From Apoderus coryli (Eukaryota > Arthropoda > Insecta > Coleoptera > Attelabidae): a stretch of DNA of 64,000 bases. Position numbers and translations under genes: made by a program. The stretch covers positions 2,356,842 through 2,420,841 of the forward strand of contig OU452216.1 of the NCBI GenBank assembly GCA_911728435.2, in the 5' to 3' direction. The notes beneath the pieces were generated by a model that was not told the origin of the DNA, did not search any database, and saw only the letters and a program-made list of their open reading frames with translations. This document shows, one piece after another, positions 34,601 through 46,592 of this stretch (within the stretch, counting starts at the first letter, position 1; each line of letters begins with the position of its first letter).

Positions 34601-37600
34601 ACGACCCTAGTATTAGCACAAACATCAATATTAATGTGTGTTTGATACCTAAGTAGAAGATATCGATTATACGGAACAACCCATTTGTTATCAACAACAT
34701 GAGTGTTTCTAATGAATGCTTCCCTACCATTGTTTGGTCTTTTGTAAGTCACTCTACCATGAGGATCAATAGTAGTTTCATCACAAAAGTTATGGGGATA
34801 CTTTCGTTTGCAGCGCCCGTCCTCCATGCAAGAAGCATTAGGATTTTCAGGGCCACATGGAGAGTGTATCATGTGTTTTACAACCAAACTAAATAGATCT
34901 GGTTCTAAATCACGATCTGGAAGTTCAGCAGAAACAGCCTGATTTATTCTTTCTGTATCTAAGAGTTTATCTTCTGCTCTTAGAGTCAAAACTATGTGGG
35001 CATGGGGTAAGCCTCGCTTCTGGAATTCTATAGTATAGAACTGACATACTGGTACGCCAAAAATATAGTCATCTAAAATTTCTTTCAGTAACTGATTTAA
35101 TTTGGTATTGAAAACTCTTGCTACCAACATAGGATGATTGTTAGGATCATCATTTGGAGGAATGTTCTCCACAATCTCTCGCCAATTAGGATTGCAAGTG
35201 ACTGTAATGAATAATGTTGGAGTTCCAAATTTACTATTTAGACAGAGACTGTCCTGAAACAATTGATGCATATATCTGGGACTACCCACGAATGAGGAAG
35301 GCAATATCATCATTCGGCCTACTTGTTCTGCTTCGTTGTCAACAGCTAGTCGATGGAGATAGTCCATGAGTCCTTGGTAATATTCAGCCCGAAGACGACC
35401 CTGATTTTGTTTGATATATTCAATATTATTTGCTTCCATGCGAATATATGCAGAAACAATGAATTGTTGGGTCAACTGAGCAGCGTGTTTAAATCGGTCA
35501 AATGTATGTTCGTCATTTTCACGCCTGTATGCTAATCGAAATGCATAATACTGACACAATGTCACTCTTGTATTGGCATTCCTATGAGTTAGTTCAAGGG
35601 ACCAACCAAATTCACCGTTTGGAAATAATAATGGAAAAGATAAAGGATCTAATCTTGAATCCAAATGAGATATATGGTGAAATAATTCACGTCTACCTGG
35701 ACCTTCAATTTGATTACGAACGAAAATTCTGAGATTTGATGTAGGAGGAAGTTCATTGTTAAACGGATATACAGCGGCTACTTCGTTTACAGTAGGTAAA
35801 TCGAAACGTCTGTCTCCTCTAACAGCTAACAATTCCAACACTACATTTGGAATTTCGTTATTGCGTTCTTGTTCTCTTTCGAACACTTCCCTTAGCATCA
35901 TATATGCATTAGCATATGGATTAAATGTACGCATGACATTTTCCAAGATTTGAATCAAATTGATATTGAGATTATAACGTGGTTGATTGGCTATGCGCTG
36001 ATTTATTGCGGCATTAGCATCTAAATAATAGATTGGACCACGATTAGGCTGTGGATTAGCTATATTAACATTTGAATAATGATAATATACTTTCCCTTGC
36101 ACAGAATATGTGAATGGGCCTGGATGCCTAAACTCTCTCAGATTTGCCATCATGCTAGCGAATTGAAAAGCATTGTTATAGCGAATGGAATTTCTTTTAA
36201 ATTCTCTAGATAATGGATGACGACCTGTAAATAACTGTTGCAATATTGGTGGAAAAGGCTGTAGGGCCGGCAGATTATCAACATGAACTTTACCACCTTT
36301 ACAACATTTATTATAATCTAGTCGAGTGGTACGCTCCATGGAGAAATACAAAGCACCACAAAAGATGCATTCTCTATCCATAGCTCCAAGATGTAGAGGT
36401 TCTGCGTTCCTTTCAAAACCACGCAAATAACCTGGATGAAGTTGTCTTAAATTTCTCAGGCGACCCAGGTCAGCCATAAGAACATTGACTTCTTCTTGAA
36501 ATTCAGCCAATCTGTCAGCCAAATTATTTTGATTTGGGTTGTGAGGATCAGCAACAACTTCTAATGGAACATGAGGTAAATTGTCGTTGACAATCTCCAA
36601 TTGTTCAATTTCCATGTCGACAACATCTTCCAGTGGAACATTTTGAATTTGAAGGTTGTCGTCATTGGCATTGTGTAATTCCTCAATTTCCATAGGAATT
36701 AGTTGTTGACTTTGAATCTCTTCGTCATTACCGTGAACTGAAATAAAATAATATTAAAAATATGTACAAAAAATAAACATATAGTATTTTAAATTGTTTT
36801 TTCTTTCGATTTTTAGTATAAAAATTGTTATATTATGAAAATGTGTATGATGCAATTCATGTTGAATGTTTGATATTTAAAAAATATAGAGAATTAACAA
36901 ATTGTTTTTTTTTTTAAATTAGTACACGGATGTAATAGGAAAAAAAATTAATTTGAAGAATATTTTCGCTAATGCAGCAGTGTTAGATATACGTAAAACA
37001 ACACAACATTGGAATATTAATAATTTTTTTAATTTCATTAAATTTCTTGTTAATTTATGTTTCAAAAACTAATAATTTATTATGGATCTAAGTTGAATAG
37101 TTTTGTAGGAATTTGCCTGTAAACAAAAGTTTGCAAGTAAAGGTTTCTACTTTCAACTGTGTGTTAATTAATACGCATTCTTACTTACTTGTAAACATTT
37201 GTTTAGAGTCAAATTTCTGCAAAACTGTTCAAAAATGAACAGGGAATGAAAAAAATATATTTAATCCAGTGGCGTAAAAAAACTTTTTGAATTATGGCCA
37301 AATTTTCGATTTTAAATTAAAATTTTTGACACCTTGTATCTAGACAACTAAGCTCATTAAGGGTATAATATGTCGCTATATCAAAATACATGAATTAGCT
37401 TGAGTTTTTTGTGGTAGAGTATTGTCGGTCGACTTTAGAAAACCCCTGTATAATAAAATATAAAATTTCTCAGGGAAATTTGTCTACAGTTAGACAGTTT
37501 CCAAAAAAGGGATTAGTTGTTTAGAAACAGGATGTCAAAGGTTCAAATTTAAATCGAAAATTTGCCATAATTGGAAAATGCCGTTTTTTTTTCAAATTTA

Positions 37601-40600
37601 TTGACCGATATGTCATATTTGGACATCAACAAACTTTTTAAAAAATTAACCAGTGGCATGCTATAAGGGTTAGTAACATTTTTTATCTCTTTATGTGTTA
37701 CGCCATTGGATAAATATATTATTTTACTTATTTCTTAATTCCCTTAAAAAAGTAAAAACTGTTTATGGGTCTAAAGTGACCAGTTTTGCAGGATTTGCTT
37801 CGAACAAAAATCTGCAAGTAAAGGGAGTATATGTACTGGGTGTACAGATAAGAAAGGACACTGGCTATATTTCGAAAACTAATCATGTTACGGTTTTAGG
37901 AATATTTCAAACACTTGCAGACTTTACTTTAGAGTCAAATTCCTGCAAAACAGTTCAGTTTAGACCCATAAATAATTATTATTTTTATAAACAAAAATAA
38001 ATAGGGAATTAAAGAAAATTACAAAGATATATAATTCTTTCCAGTGGTGTAAAAAATAGGGGTATAAAAAGTGTCACTAATTCCTATAGCATGCCACTGG
38101 TTAATTTTTTAAAAAGATTGTGTATGTCAAAATATGACTTTTGTAAAAAAAATTATCAGTTAAGAAATAAAAAAACAAATATTTAGAGGCGTTTTTGAAT
38201 TATGGAACATTTTGGAGCTGAACCTTTGAGACTTTATAACTGGACAACTAATTCTTTTAAGGGTATATGTTTTGTGGTAGAGCGTTGTCGGTCGAATATA
38301 AAAACACTCTGTAATATTGGTAATTCTCCGAAAAAATCAATACACACAATTATTTTAGTATACCTAAATGATAAATAAAGAAAACGAAGCGGGTATTTTT
38401 TAGTTGAATAATAATTACCTGGTTGGGATGATGCTATCTCAGTTGGTGATAAATTAATTATAGCATCATCTACTTCAATGTGTTCAACGGATTGCGATTG
38501 CTGTTCCAAAACAATATTTTGTGACGAAGAGACTCTACGGAGCCGTTTGTTCCCAGGTAGAGGATTAGCTAAAAATTAAATGAAAATTTTTTCAATCATA
38601 ATATATTTCTACAGTGTATACAGGGTGTTAGTAAATAAGGAAGTAATTCTGTATGAAAAAATAATGACAGTTTCCTATATAAACACATGTCCGCAAATTC
38701 TTCGTTTTCTTAGATACGGGATGTTAAATTGTTTCTTAAAAATTGCAGATTTATTGATTCCTTGAAACCGGTGGAGAGATGCAAATGAAATTTAGTGGGT
38801 TTTAAGAGGTAGTCATTGCGCATTTTTCGGCATGCAATTAAGAATTTTATGTGCATCAGTGGCGCGCATACGGGTATCTAATAATCTCAATTTTTTAAAG
38901 AAAAAAATGGTACGCCACTGGAATTTTTCAAATTAAAAATCATTTTGGAATTCCTCGTTCAACTTGTGATAAAAAATCTCTCTTGTTTTTTCATCGTAGG
39001 GGGCATTTGGGCAAAACAATAAAACATCTTGCGGCGACGCTAGTAGACTACTGTCAACATTCTGTTAAACACGAATATATCAACGAAATATCAAATTAGC
39101 GTTTCTTTATTATTAGTGTTATTTTCTCTTAATGTTTTGGTTTAATGTTTATTGTATTAGATAGTACTTGATAATGTATTAAAGAAATGAAAAATATGGG
39201 GTAAGATGTTTAATTTTTTTGCACAAAAACGATGCCCCCTACGATAATAAGGCAAGAGAGGTTTTTTATCACAAATTGAACGAGGAATTTCAAAATGATT
39301 TTTAATTTGAAAAATTCCAGTGGCGTACCATTTTTTTCTTTAAAAAATTGAGATTATTAGGTACCCGTATGCGCGCCACTGATGCACATAAAATTCTTAA
39401 TTGGAGTTTGTCGCACTTATTTACTAACACCCTGTATATCAATAATTTAATTAAAAATTATATTTACCATTTGTATTATCGGTAACTGCTACTCTACTCG
39501 GACCTGGACGTTGGCTAAAATGTTCACCATTTCTTTTCTGCCGTTGATTTCCATTTAAATTGGAAATAGCTATAAAAGAAAAAACATATTATTTTGGTCT
39601 TTTGTTTTTCGTGAATTTTAGTATAACACTGTGTCCAAAATAAGAATGGCATAGCTTCGCTTTCCAAAAACCATTATCAACTTGAATTTTTTACTGTTTT
39701 TAAAGCCGTGTGATATACCAACTATTGTGGAATTGAAAATGGCTTTAAAATTAACAATAAAAAATCTAGGACCGTATTTAAAAACACCAAGCTGATGATG
39801 GTTTTTCACAAAATGAAACGTCGTAGTGAAAATGTCTAAAAGTTATCTTATTCTCCTCAAAAAGTAACAATAATTTAACCGGCATTGTAACTTCTACAGA
39901 ATCCAATGCTATACCATTCTTATCTTGGACACAGTTTGTTCTTAGTTTTCCAAGTTGTATGTTTTGCAATATTTAGCGGAGCCTTTCCTGAAGGGACCTC
40001 GTATATATGAGAATGTTTGTCATTAGTCAATTAGTTTTTGAATAACATTTTCAAAATATAAGATACCTATATACAGGTAAATATGAAATATATGAAATAA
40101 AATCATAAATAATTTGATAACATACCATTTGTATTATTATACTCAGCTTCACCAGTCTCAACTGTGGTGGTACCATTTACATTGCTACATTGAACAACGG
40201 CATTGTCATTTATAATGGTAGCACGTTCCTGATGTGAGTGCGTATTTCCGGCAACTATAGTTACCTCATGCGCCCTTCTACTACAACCTGGAACTTGACT
40301 TCCTATGGGAGTACGTTGCCTTTGACTTAACTGTGTTACGGTCAACTGGGTACTCACATCAGTGTTTGTTGAAACTACAAAACAATATGAATTTCATCAA
40401 TAGATTACATATTATAGGTAGGCATAAACTTCTCAAAGTTTATTGATGTTATAAAGTCAAATTTTTTTGGTAATATTTCGATAAATTAGAATTTTGGTTA
40501 TAGTATTATACTTTATTCTTTTGGATTTTAAAAACCAACGACATAAGTAATGAGAAAAGAGCAACAGAATATAGAATTATTAGTCATTAAAAAGCAATTG

Positions 40601-40798
40601 AAGTACCTACCTAAGTACTTTTATTAGTCATTAAAAAGCAATTGAAATACCTACCTAAGTACTTATATAATATATTGATTATTTACCTGTGGTAGACTGC
40701 GTATTGGTTACTTCATTTTCCTTTTTTTTTCTGGTATCCTTACCACGGCAATTCCGTCCTTTCCTGCAACTAAGATTACCTTTCTTTCTTCTCGGCAT
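31656..40798 (-). CDS. Helitron Rep/helicase transposase, seven exons, intact
   Basis: Exons: 40798-40687, 40374-40126, 39569-39468, 38568-38419, 36737-34083, 34021-33592 and 33033-31656; all introns are GT-AG and phases match. The total is 5076 nt, about 1691 residues, normal for the family. Residues 1-220 are a basic, low-complexity N-terminus from four small exons. Then come a cysteine cluster (C328, C331, C349, C350), the Rep motif FITVTCNPNW (~714), the HUH motif GLPHAHIVL (His783, His785), paired tyrosines Y919 and Y923 in KYLHKYVFKG, and a Pif1-type SF1 helicase. The helicase has Walker A GCAGAGKT (~1252), FDEMSM (~1331), GDFRQTLPV, MTINKSQGQT (~1619) and AFSRTKG. It nicks and transfers one DNA strand and unwinds during rolling-circle transposition. 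No RPA or endonuclease domain follows. No stop or frameshift was found, so it may be functional. Confidence 0.93.
33034..33591 (-). other. Helitron intron 6 with MITE fragment
   Basis: The intron has GTAAAT and TTTCAG ends. Its interior (about 33290-33419) matches one half of the ACTGTGTCC-type MITE family, ending in TTATTTTGGACACAGT. Removing it joins AG to A and restores arginine in frame. Confidence 0.7.
37265..37710. mobile_element. Foldback element in Helitron intron 4 (CCAGTGGCGTAA ends)
   Basis: The ends TCCAGTGGCGTAA and TTACGCCATTGGA are inverted repeats. Inner arms at 37283-37355 and 37504-37575 also pair (TTATGGCCAAATTTTCGATTT against its complement). It is non-coding and fully inside intron 4 (36738-38418). 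Confidence 0.7.
37731..38340. mobile_element. Second and third foldback pieces in Helitron intron 4
   Basis: 37731-38018 is an imperfect palindrome: TTAATTCCCTTAA and GTTTATGGGTCTAAA pair with GGGAATTAA and TTTAGACCCATAAA. 38041-38340 is an inverted copy of part of the preceding element (CTATAGCATGCCACTGGTTAA; GTGGTAGAGCGTTGTCGGTCGA). A diverged relative of the 37731 piece lies at 37080-37260. The intron has taken repeated insertions, some probably nested. Confidence 0.65.
38619..39436. mobile_element. MITE in Helitron intron 3, TACAGGGTGTT ends, TA target
   Basis: TACAGGGTGTTAGTAAATAA and its inverse bound 818 bp flanked by TA on both sides, as in Tc1/mariner-type MITEs. Long inner arms (38829-39010 and 39227-39410) pair nearly perfectly, including GCGCGCATACGGGTA and TAGGGGGCAT. 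It is non-coding and lies inside the intron 38569-39467. Confidence 0.8.
39628..39935. mobile_element. MITE in Helitron intron 2, ACTGTGTCC ends
   Basis: ACTGTGTCCAAAATAAGAATGG and CCATTCTTATCTTGGACACAGT are near-perfect 22-bp inverted repeats around 308 bp. It is the cleanest copy of the family also seen at 28309-29159 and about 33290-33419. Confidence 0.85.
40577..40671. repeat. 46-bp tandem duplication in Helitron intron 1
   Basis: Two direct copies of the segment with ATTAGTCATTAAAAAGCAAT followed by TACCTACCTAAGTACTT. The right copy runs directly into the ATATAATATATTGATT that was carried into the satellite at 7.75 and 8.19 kb. Confidence 0.85.
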
Positions 40799-41640
40799 GT
40801 TTCACATAAAATTGTATCAATTCTCAATTTTCGATAGTTGATAAATGCTGCTAAGCATTATTATATTCACTTGTTTTTCCAAATCCAGATATCTAGATTT
40901 TATACCATATATATTTTTATGAATAAGCCCGATTCATAACGAACACAACCTCAAAATTATTTGTTCTATACCAAAATTTATAAAAAATTGATCAATGTTT
41001 GAAATATGAAATTGTTAATCAAGAAATGTATTTTCCATTTGAATTGCCATTTTATAATTAAAAAAAATAAATATTTGCTCCAATAACGATAACAATTATG
41101 ACGTCATAAAAAAACAATAATAGTATTGTTCCGATATGTCATTTTTTTTTAATTATCAAATTAGTTCCCGCAACATATAAAAATTGTGTGAAATATGACA
41201 GCTACTTTTATTTTATCTCATATACCATTGTTTATACAGCAGATCAGAGCGCGTGCACATGTAAAGCTATAAAAATATCACTTTTTGCACCTAAAAATGA
41301 ATAAGTCTCTGACAATTGAGAGCACGCGCATTATTTTATGTTATTTAACTCATATATATCGTTTCTCATATGTTTGTTTATAGAGTAGATGTATTCTCTA
41401 CGCATGCGCAGTCAAAATATATACAAAAATAATAAAATTGTTCAAAATATCACTTCTTGTCTTTAAAAAACGGAATGCCATATCTGCCATATTTCTCCAT
41501 TATAAAATTTCGTTGGGGAACTGTCTGTCACTTTACTGACAGCTACTTAAATATCTGGATACGACATCTGACGGTATAAGTTTTAATTTTTGGGAAAGAT
41601 ATGAAAGTAGCCAATAAAAATTCATTGTATAGTTCTTTTA
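40799..41640. promoter_or_regulatory. Region upstream of Helitron start codon
   Basis: The promoter and 5' terminus of the Helitron should lie here or further right, but I could not recognise a 5' TC terminus. CTACGCATGCGCAGTC near 41399-41414 resembles the NRF-1 consensus, and other GC-rich words (GAGCGCGTGCAC, GAGCACGCGCAT) stand out from the AT background. Promoter role is inference. Confidence 0.3.
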
Positions 41641-41832
41641 CTATGCCATTGTGTTTTTATTATAATATAGTGTGTCAGCGCTTGGTTAGTACCATCATTT
41701 AACACCAGACGGCGTTATCAACTTCAGTCGTTCATTAATAAATTTCTGGTATATGATAACGCCATCTGTTATAGTTGACAGGTACTATCCAAGCGCTATA
41801 TTTTAAAATAAACACAATGATTATGCCATAGA
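41641..41832. mobile_element. Imperfect ~190-bp palindrome (foldback element)
   Basis: CAGCGCTTGGTTAGTACC pairs with GGTACTATCCAAGCGCT, CAGACGGCGTTATCA pairs with TGATAACGCCATCTG, and the outer TATGCCATTGTGTTTTTATTA pairs with a matching right arm. The central loop is about 35 bp. It is non-coding; the ends are too diverged to give a target duplication. Confidence 0.7.
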
Positions 41833-43172
41833 TAACTTTACTTAAAATATTAACTTTTGGAAATATTAGATTTGACATAAATAGACAGTCTATTATTTGA
41901 AAGTAAGAATGGTTTCATAGATCTTGTTCTTTTCCATCTCAGTTCCGCTGGGCTGATATGATGTGATCACATAAAGTTCTGAGTGCAGGAAGTATAAAAT
42001 AAACTGTTTCATTTTAAACTAATAACATATTCCTTTTAATTAAGGGAACTTGGCAACACCCAGTAGATTTTTTGGTAGTTTTAAAAATTTCACATTTCTC
42101 GTATAGTAGATTTCTAGTAGATTCGATAATCTCATTTAGTAGATTTTCTTTCGGAGGTGTTGGCAACCCTGGTTACGCTATGTCAGTAATACCTACTATT
42201 TTATTGGCTATTTTTATATGGGATATTTCTCTAACTAATCTAACTTCTTTGGAAGGCGATAAAAGTCAAGTTAAAAAGAAGAAGCGAGGTGTGATATTAA
42301 TAACCTCTTGGAATATTATCAATTATTTATAAATATTGAATAGCAGAATTGAAATCAAATAACAATTTAATTTAAGCAATAATAATAATAGTGGTTGTCG
42401 GTGACTTTTGCGCCTACATTTAAGCCTGTAAGCATGTTTGTATTTTGGAAAGACGGATAGGGATTCAGCTATCCTCATGTGACGATATTCTGTTTCTGTT
42501 AGTGTGTATTCGGATATGTTTGCTTGGACATGTACCTAGTATTTGATGACTATTGCGTTGTGGTTTGTGTATGGAGTTTTTTGTTCTGATACCTAGTTTC
42601 AATTTTTTGGAATGCCTGATGAAGCTCACCAGTGTAAATTATAAAAGAAATATATGTGCTGAACATAGTTTATGTATTTGTGAGGACTGCAAGCCATACT
42701 TTTTTGACATTTTTATTTTGTTAATGTGTTTTGTGAAATATGAAATAAGTTAATAAGAACCAGACGTGTTTCGTTATTTAATGCCTAAATTCAAATGGGG
42801 TCATGCGAGGTTAATAGTTGATACTTTAGAACTTGTAAAAAAAAGGATTCTTTAATACGTTGTTTAGATTTTTTGTGGAGGAATGATTAAGTGATTTTAT
42901 GTATATTTTTTTTGGTGTGTAGTTGTTATACTAAATATTTTGTAAATAATGTAAATAATAACAATAATTTTATCTGTCATATTACTTTCTTGACGAATGG
43001 TGAACCGTTGTTTTAAAAACTACTAATAAAGTACTTTTATTTCTGGATGCGACATCTGCCGGTACAATCTCTAATTTTTTTACTTTCTTTACAAATGGTG
43101 AAGTTTTGTTTTAAAAACTACTAATCTACTTTTATAGCTATTGTGTCTGTATTTTATAGTGGGAAATGATTT
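41833..43172. other. Intergenic, short dispersed repeats only
   Basis: No gene is seen. The sentence-like pieces ACTTTCTTGACGAATGG...GAACC and CTGGATGCGACATCTGCCGGTA at 42985-43080 recur in diverged form at 12150, 41550 and 45720, suggesting an old dispersed repeat. The 86-codon ORF at 42072-42332 has no domain. Confidence 0.5.
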
Positions 43173-43421
43173 GTCAATTGTTTTAATACACTTAAATAAA
43201 CTTTATTCAACAAACTTAATATTATTATAATGATTTTTAATTGCATTTAGTAGTGAACAATAAACATGTTGTTGAAGCTCAAAAAAACGCACGAAGTAAT
43301 CCTTATTCTTCTTTTTTACCTTTTCTGTCACTATTGTCAATTTGTCGATTTAGCACGGAGTAACAAATCAGAAGCGACAGAAGTATGTCTGCAAATGTCA
43401 GTCGGCGGCGTGATCGCCACA
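43173..43421 (-). repeat. Probable 3' LTR of the Gypsy relic
   Basis: On the minus strand the segment starts TGTGGCGATCACGCC right after a purine tract (CTTGGGGAGAG, polypurine-tract-like) and ends ...AATTGACA, giving TG...CA ends. An AATAAAG signal lies near the end. The right-hand boundary is a guess because no second LTR is present in the window. Confidence 0.5.
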
Positions 43422-43479
43422 GTACTCTCCCCAAGTCCAATCAAGCGGGAAGTTTGATTGTGACTTTTTTCTTGTTGTT

Positions 43480-43993
43480 TTAAGTTCTAAGTGGTTTGTC
43501 TGTTGTTGCAGACCATTGATGATCTGGAATTGTGTCCGTAAAAGTAGGTTGCGAGTTGTCTGTGTTCGTGTTGTCTGTTTTTGTGATAAAAGCAGGTTTT
43601 AGTCTGTCTATGTTAATGTTTTTAGATGTTCCGTTGACGTCTAGAATGTCTGTTATATGTTTAAGAATTTTATACGGTCCTCTATAGGGTGGCTCTAAAG
43701 GAGCTTTTACATGATCACTTCGTATGAATGCGTGAGAGCATGTCTGAAGATTTTTGGCAATAAAAACTTTAGCTTTTTGATGGTGCGCTGTCGGTGATGG
43801 TCGCAGACCCCTCATGAACTCTCGATGTTTTTCTAGGAAAATTTGAGGGTTGGCTGCTTGTTCTGTATTGGTAAAGAATTCTCCAGGCACTCTCAATGTT
43901 GTTCCATACAACATTTCTGCCGGAGATGCCTGAATGTCTTCTTTGAGACTTGTTCGTAATCCGAGTAGGACAGTGGATAATATTTCAATCCAA
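43480..43993 (-). pseudogene. Ty3/Gypsy integrase C-terminal fragment
   Basis: The ORF runs from about 43993 (no start; frame open from a WIEILS stretch) to the stop at 43480. It carries the end of the integrase core (TVLLGLRTSLKEDIQASPAE, MLYGTTLRVPGEFF) and the C-terminal region (LEPPYRGPYKILKH, NINIDRLKPAF) typical of insect Gypsy pol. Everything upstream (protease, reverse transcriptase, RNase H, most of integrase) is missing, so it is a truncated, dead copy. The remaining frame has no internal stop, suggesting fairly recent insertion. It is followed by a polypurine-like tract and a probable LTR. Confidence 0.88.
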
Positions 43994-45300
43994 GGTTATT
44001 GGCATGAATGCTGAATGCCACCATATACGATAATTTTGGCATTGGTAGTATTCTATTAGAAAACACCTGAGAAAAATGATAATACAAATTGATTAAATGA
44101 ATATTTATTTCGAAGACAACATATAAAAATTGTGTGAAATATGAATTGTAATAATAACGTTATGTTACTTATACAAAATAAATATAAAATTATGGATGGT
44201 TTTCTTTCATTCATTGAATACTTGGCATATCATATCGATACCATCCAGTACTGTATGCTCTTCATTTCAAAACAATTTTGTTGTAAGTATCACCCTGTAA
44301 TCAACAACATATTATGTTTATGTAAGATGTAAAAAACGTTTAATCTGCTTATTAACAACGACTTTGTTGTTAGAGTATGTAGTTATGTTCCATATAAAAT
44401 CAATGAATGCTTCTTCACAAATCCATATTAATCAAACGTTATCTTAAAGTTTGTTTGCAATTTGCTCGTTCTCTAATGCCTCTCATTTTTGTTCATGAAC
44501 CGTGTATTGCATGCTTTTGCTGCAGTGGTTTAATTGGGTAGTTTTTAGGAAAATTCTAATGAATTAATGTTAGCATAGAATAAAAGACATACTATAAGTA
44601 TACATGCTGTAGAAATAATCTGAAATGTTTAAATTGTAGTTATGGTATTGTTTAATATACCAATTCATTTTTAATGTGGTTTAAAAAATGATTTGTATGT
44701 TTCTAATACAATACCTTAAGTACCACATTATCAGTGGTTTTATCCTATAATAAACTCTTTATTGATGGAATACTTGCTTAAAGTAGTCGCCACACAATTT
44801 GCTGCTTCTGTAATGTCGCTTATGAAGGTTTCCATTCATTATTTATCTGCTACTTATTGACGTATTGTTTCTAATCCTGTAATAAAAGAAATAATATACG
44901 TATAGATGGTGTAGAATGTAATGTTCAACTTGTATATACCTTAAGTAGGTAGTTAAGTTCTACATAGAGTCAGTGGTTTTTGGAACATAAACAACTTTAG
45001 TTGTAATATAGTTTGTTAGTTGGTGGTGTATATTTCTGTGTCTATCACTTTGGAATAACAATAATATGTTGTTTGTATTTGTTACTTACGGTTGTGATGT
45101 GGTAGGTATAATGTTTTAATTTTAAGAATCTTAGCCTGTTTGTTTTGATCATAATATACTTAGTAGCTAGTAGCTAGCTACCAACAACGAATGTAGGTAC
45201 TACATTTTAGGTATAGACGGCATGATATATTTGTCTGAAATATGGAATATTATGTATTTGTATTAAATTACTTACTGTGCAAGTGTTTTTTGCTATATTT
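43994..45300. other. Intergenic AT-rich stretch
   Basis: No gene is recognised. 45000-45300 contains diverged pieces of the macrosatellite body (TTTCTGTGTCTATCACTTTGGAA, GATCATAATATAC, CTTACTGTGCAA), so an old body-like copy begins around 45.0 kb. Confidence 0.5.
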
Positions 45301-45339
45301 ACTACTGTTGTTTACTCATTTCGATAATTTATGTTCATT

Positions 45340-46592
45340 GTTGTTCTCTGCGGAACTTTATGAGTGGACATTTGCAAAATTGGAGCGACTGATCACGAAA
45401 TAAGTCGAATCGAAAACGATGTGCGCCATTGTTGCCATATTGGGCCACATTCTAAAAAATCACTCTCTGGGATAATTAATACCTAAAAATATTGAAAATA
45501 AATAGAAACATTTTTGAGTTACCCCGTAGATCACAGGTTTCACCACCATATGCAATAATTTCATCAACTAATCTAAAAAAATCTGAAATTTATTGCTTTG
45601 GCCTTTATATAACAGATAACGTAGGCAACACTGTCCTAATGTACGTAGTTGGTTGCTGCCCTTCAACACCTGATGAATTATAGGAGTCTAGTACCGACGT
45701 ACGTATGTATATCTACTTTCTTGACGAATGGAGAACCTGTTATAAAAACTACTAATGTATATATGATCAAGATTATAAGAAATAGATAATTACCAGAAAA
45801 ATAAGTACCTATTATTAATATAAAATACTAAATTTAATTAATTAAACAGGTAAAGTTAGGTTTAATATGAAAATTGTAAATCTATAATAAAATTAGTCAG
45901 CTAAGTAGTACGTACGTCATTAGTTATTTGGAAACAACCCTGACAGAGATCAATAAGATGAATTTGACCTAGTAACCTTTAGTTTAGTTTCAAACAAATC
46001 TAAATATTGTAAGGTACCTACCTTCCTTTTTATAAACTTCATTAATAAGTACACATAATAAGGTATCTCAAACAAATTCTTTCTGATAAATGGCGATCCA
46101 TATAAAAACTGTAAATTGTAATTGTTGGTATTTTCAGATAGAGAATAAGTAAGTAGGTACTTACTTACTTGCATTGTTTTTGTATATTTCTGTATCTATC
46201 ACTTTGGAATAACAATATTATGTTGTTTGTATTTGTTACTTACGGTTGTGATGTGGTAGGTATAATGTTTTAATTTTAAGAATATTAACCTGTTTGTTTT
46301 GATCATAATATACCTAGTAGGTAGCTAACAACAACAAATGTTTGCCTGAAATATTGAATACCTGTTATGTACCTATTTGTATTAAACTACTTACTGTGCA
46401 AGTGTGTATGCTATATTTACTAATGTTTATTAATTTCGATTAATTGTGTTTATTGTTGTTCTCTGCGGAAGTTTATGATGAATGACCATTTGCAAAATTG
46501 GAGTGACTGGTCACGGAATTAGTCGAGTCGAAAACGATGTGCGCCATTGTTGCCATATTGGGCCACATTCTAAAAAATCACTCTCTGGGATA
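45340..46592. repeat. 1.1-kb direct duplication of old body-like sequence
   Basis: 45345-45475 and 46453-46590 are direct repeats (AAAACGATGTGCGCCATTGT, GGGCCACATTCTAAAAAATC). Between them, 45600-46140 matches 12025-12640, and 46150-46330 is another body-like segment with the CTTACTTGCAT donor site. At 45490-45535 there is one solitary copy of the ATAGAAACATTTTTGAGTTA satellite leader. Confidence 0.75.

Noticed and set aside
32281..35953. Plus-strand ORFs opposite the Helitron (such as 32281-32619 and 33699-33944)
   Set aside because: Shadows of the strongly coding minus strand; none has a domain.
42072..42332. 86-codon plus-strand ORF
   Set aside because: No domain, no splice or promoter context, and it overlaps dispersed non-coding repeat sequence.
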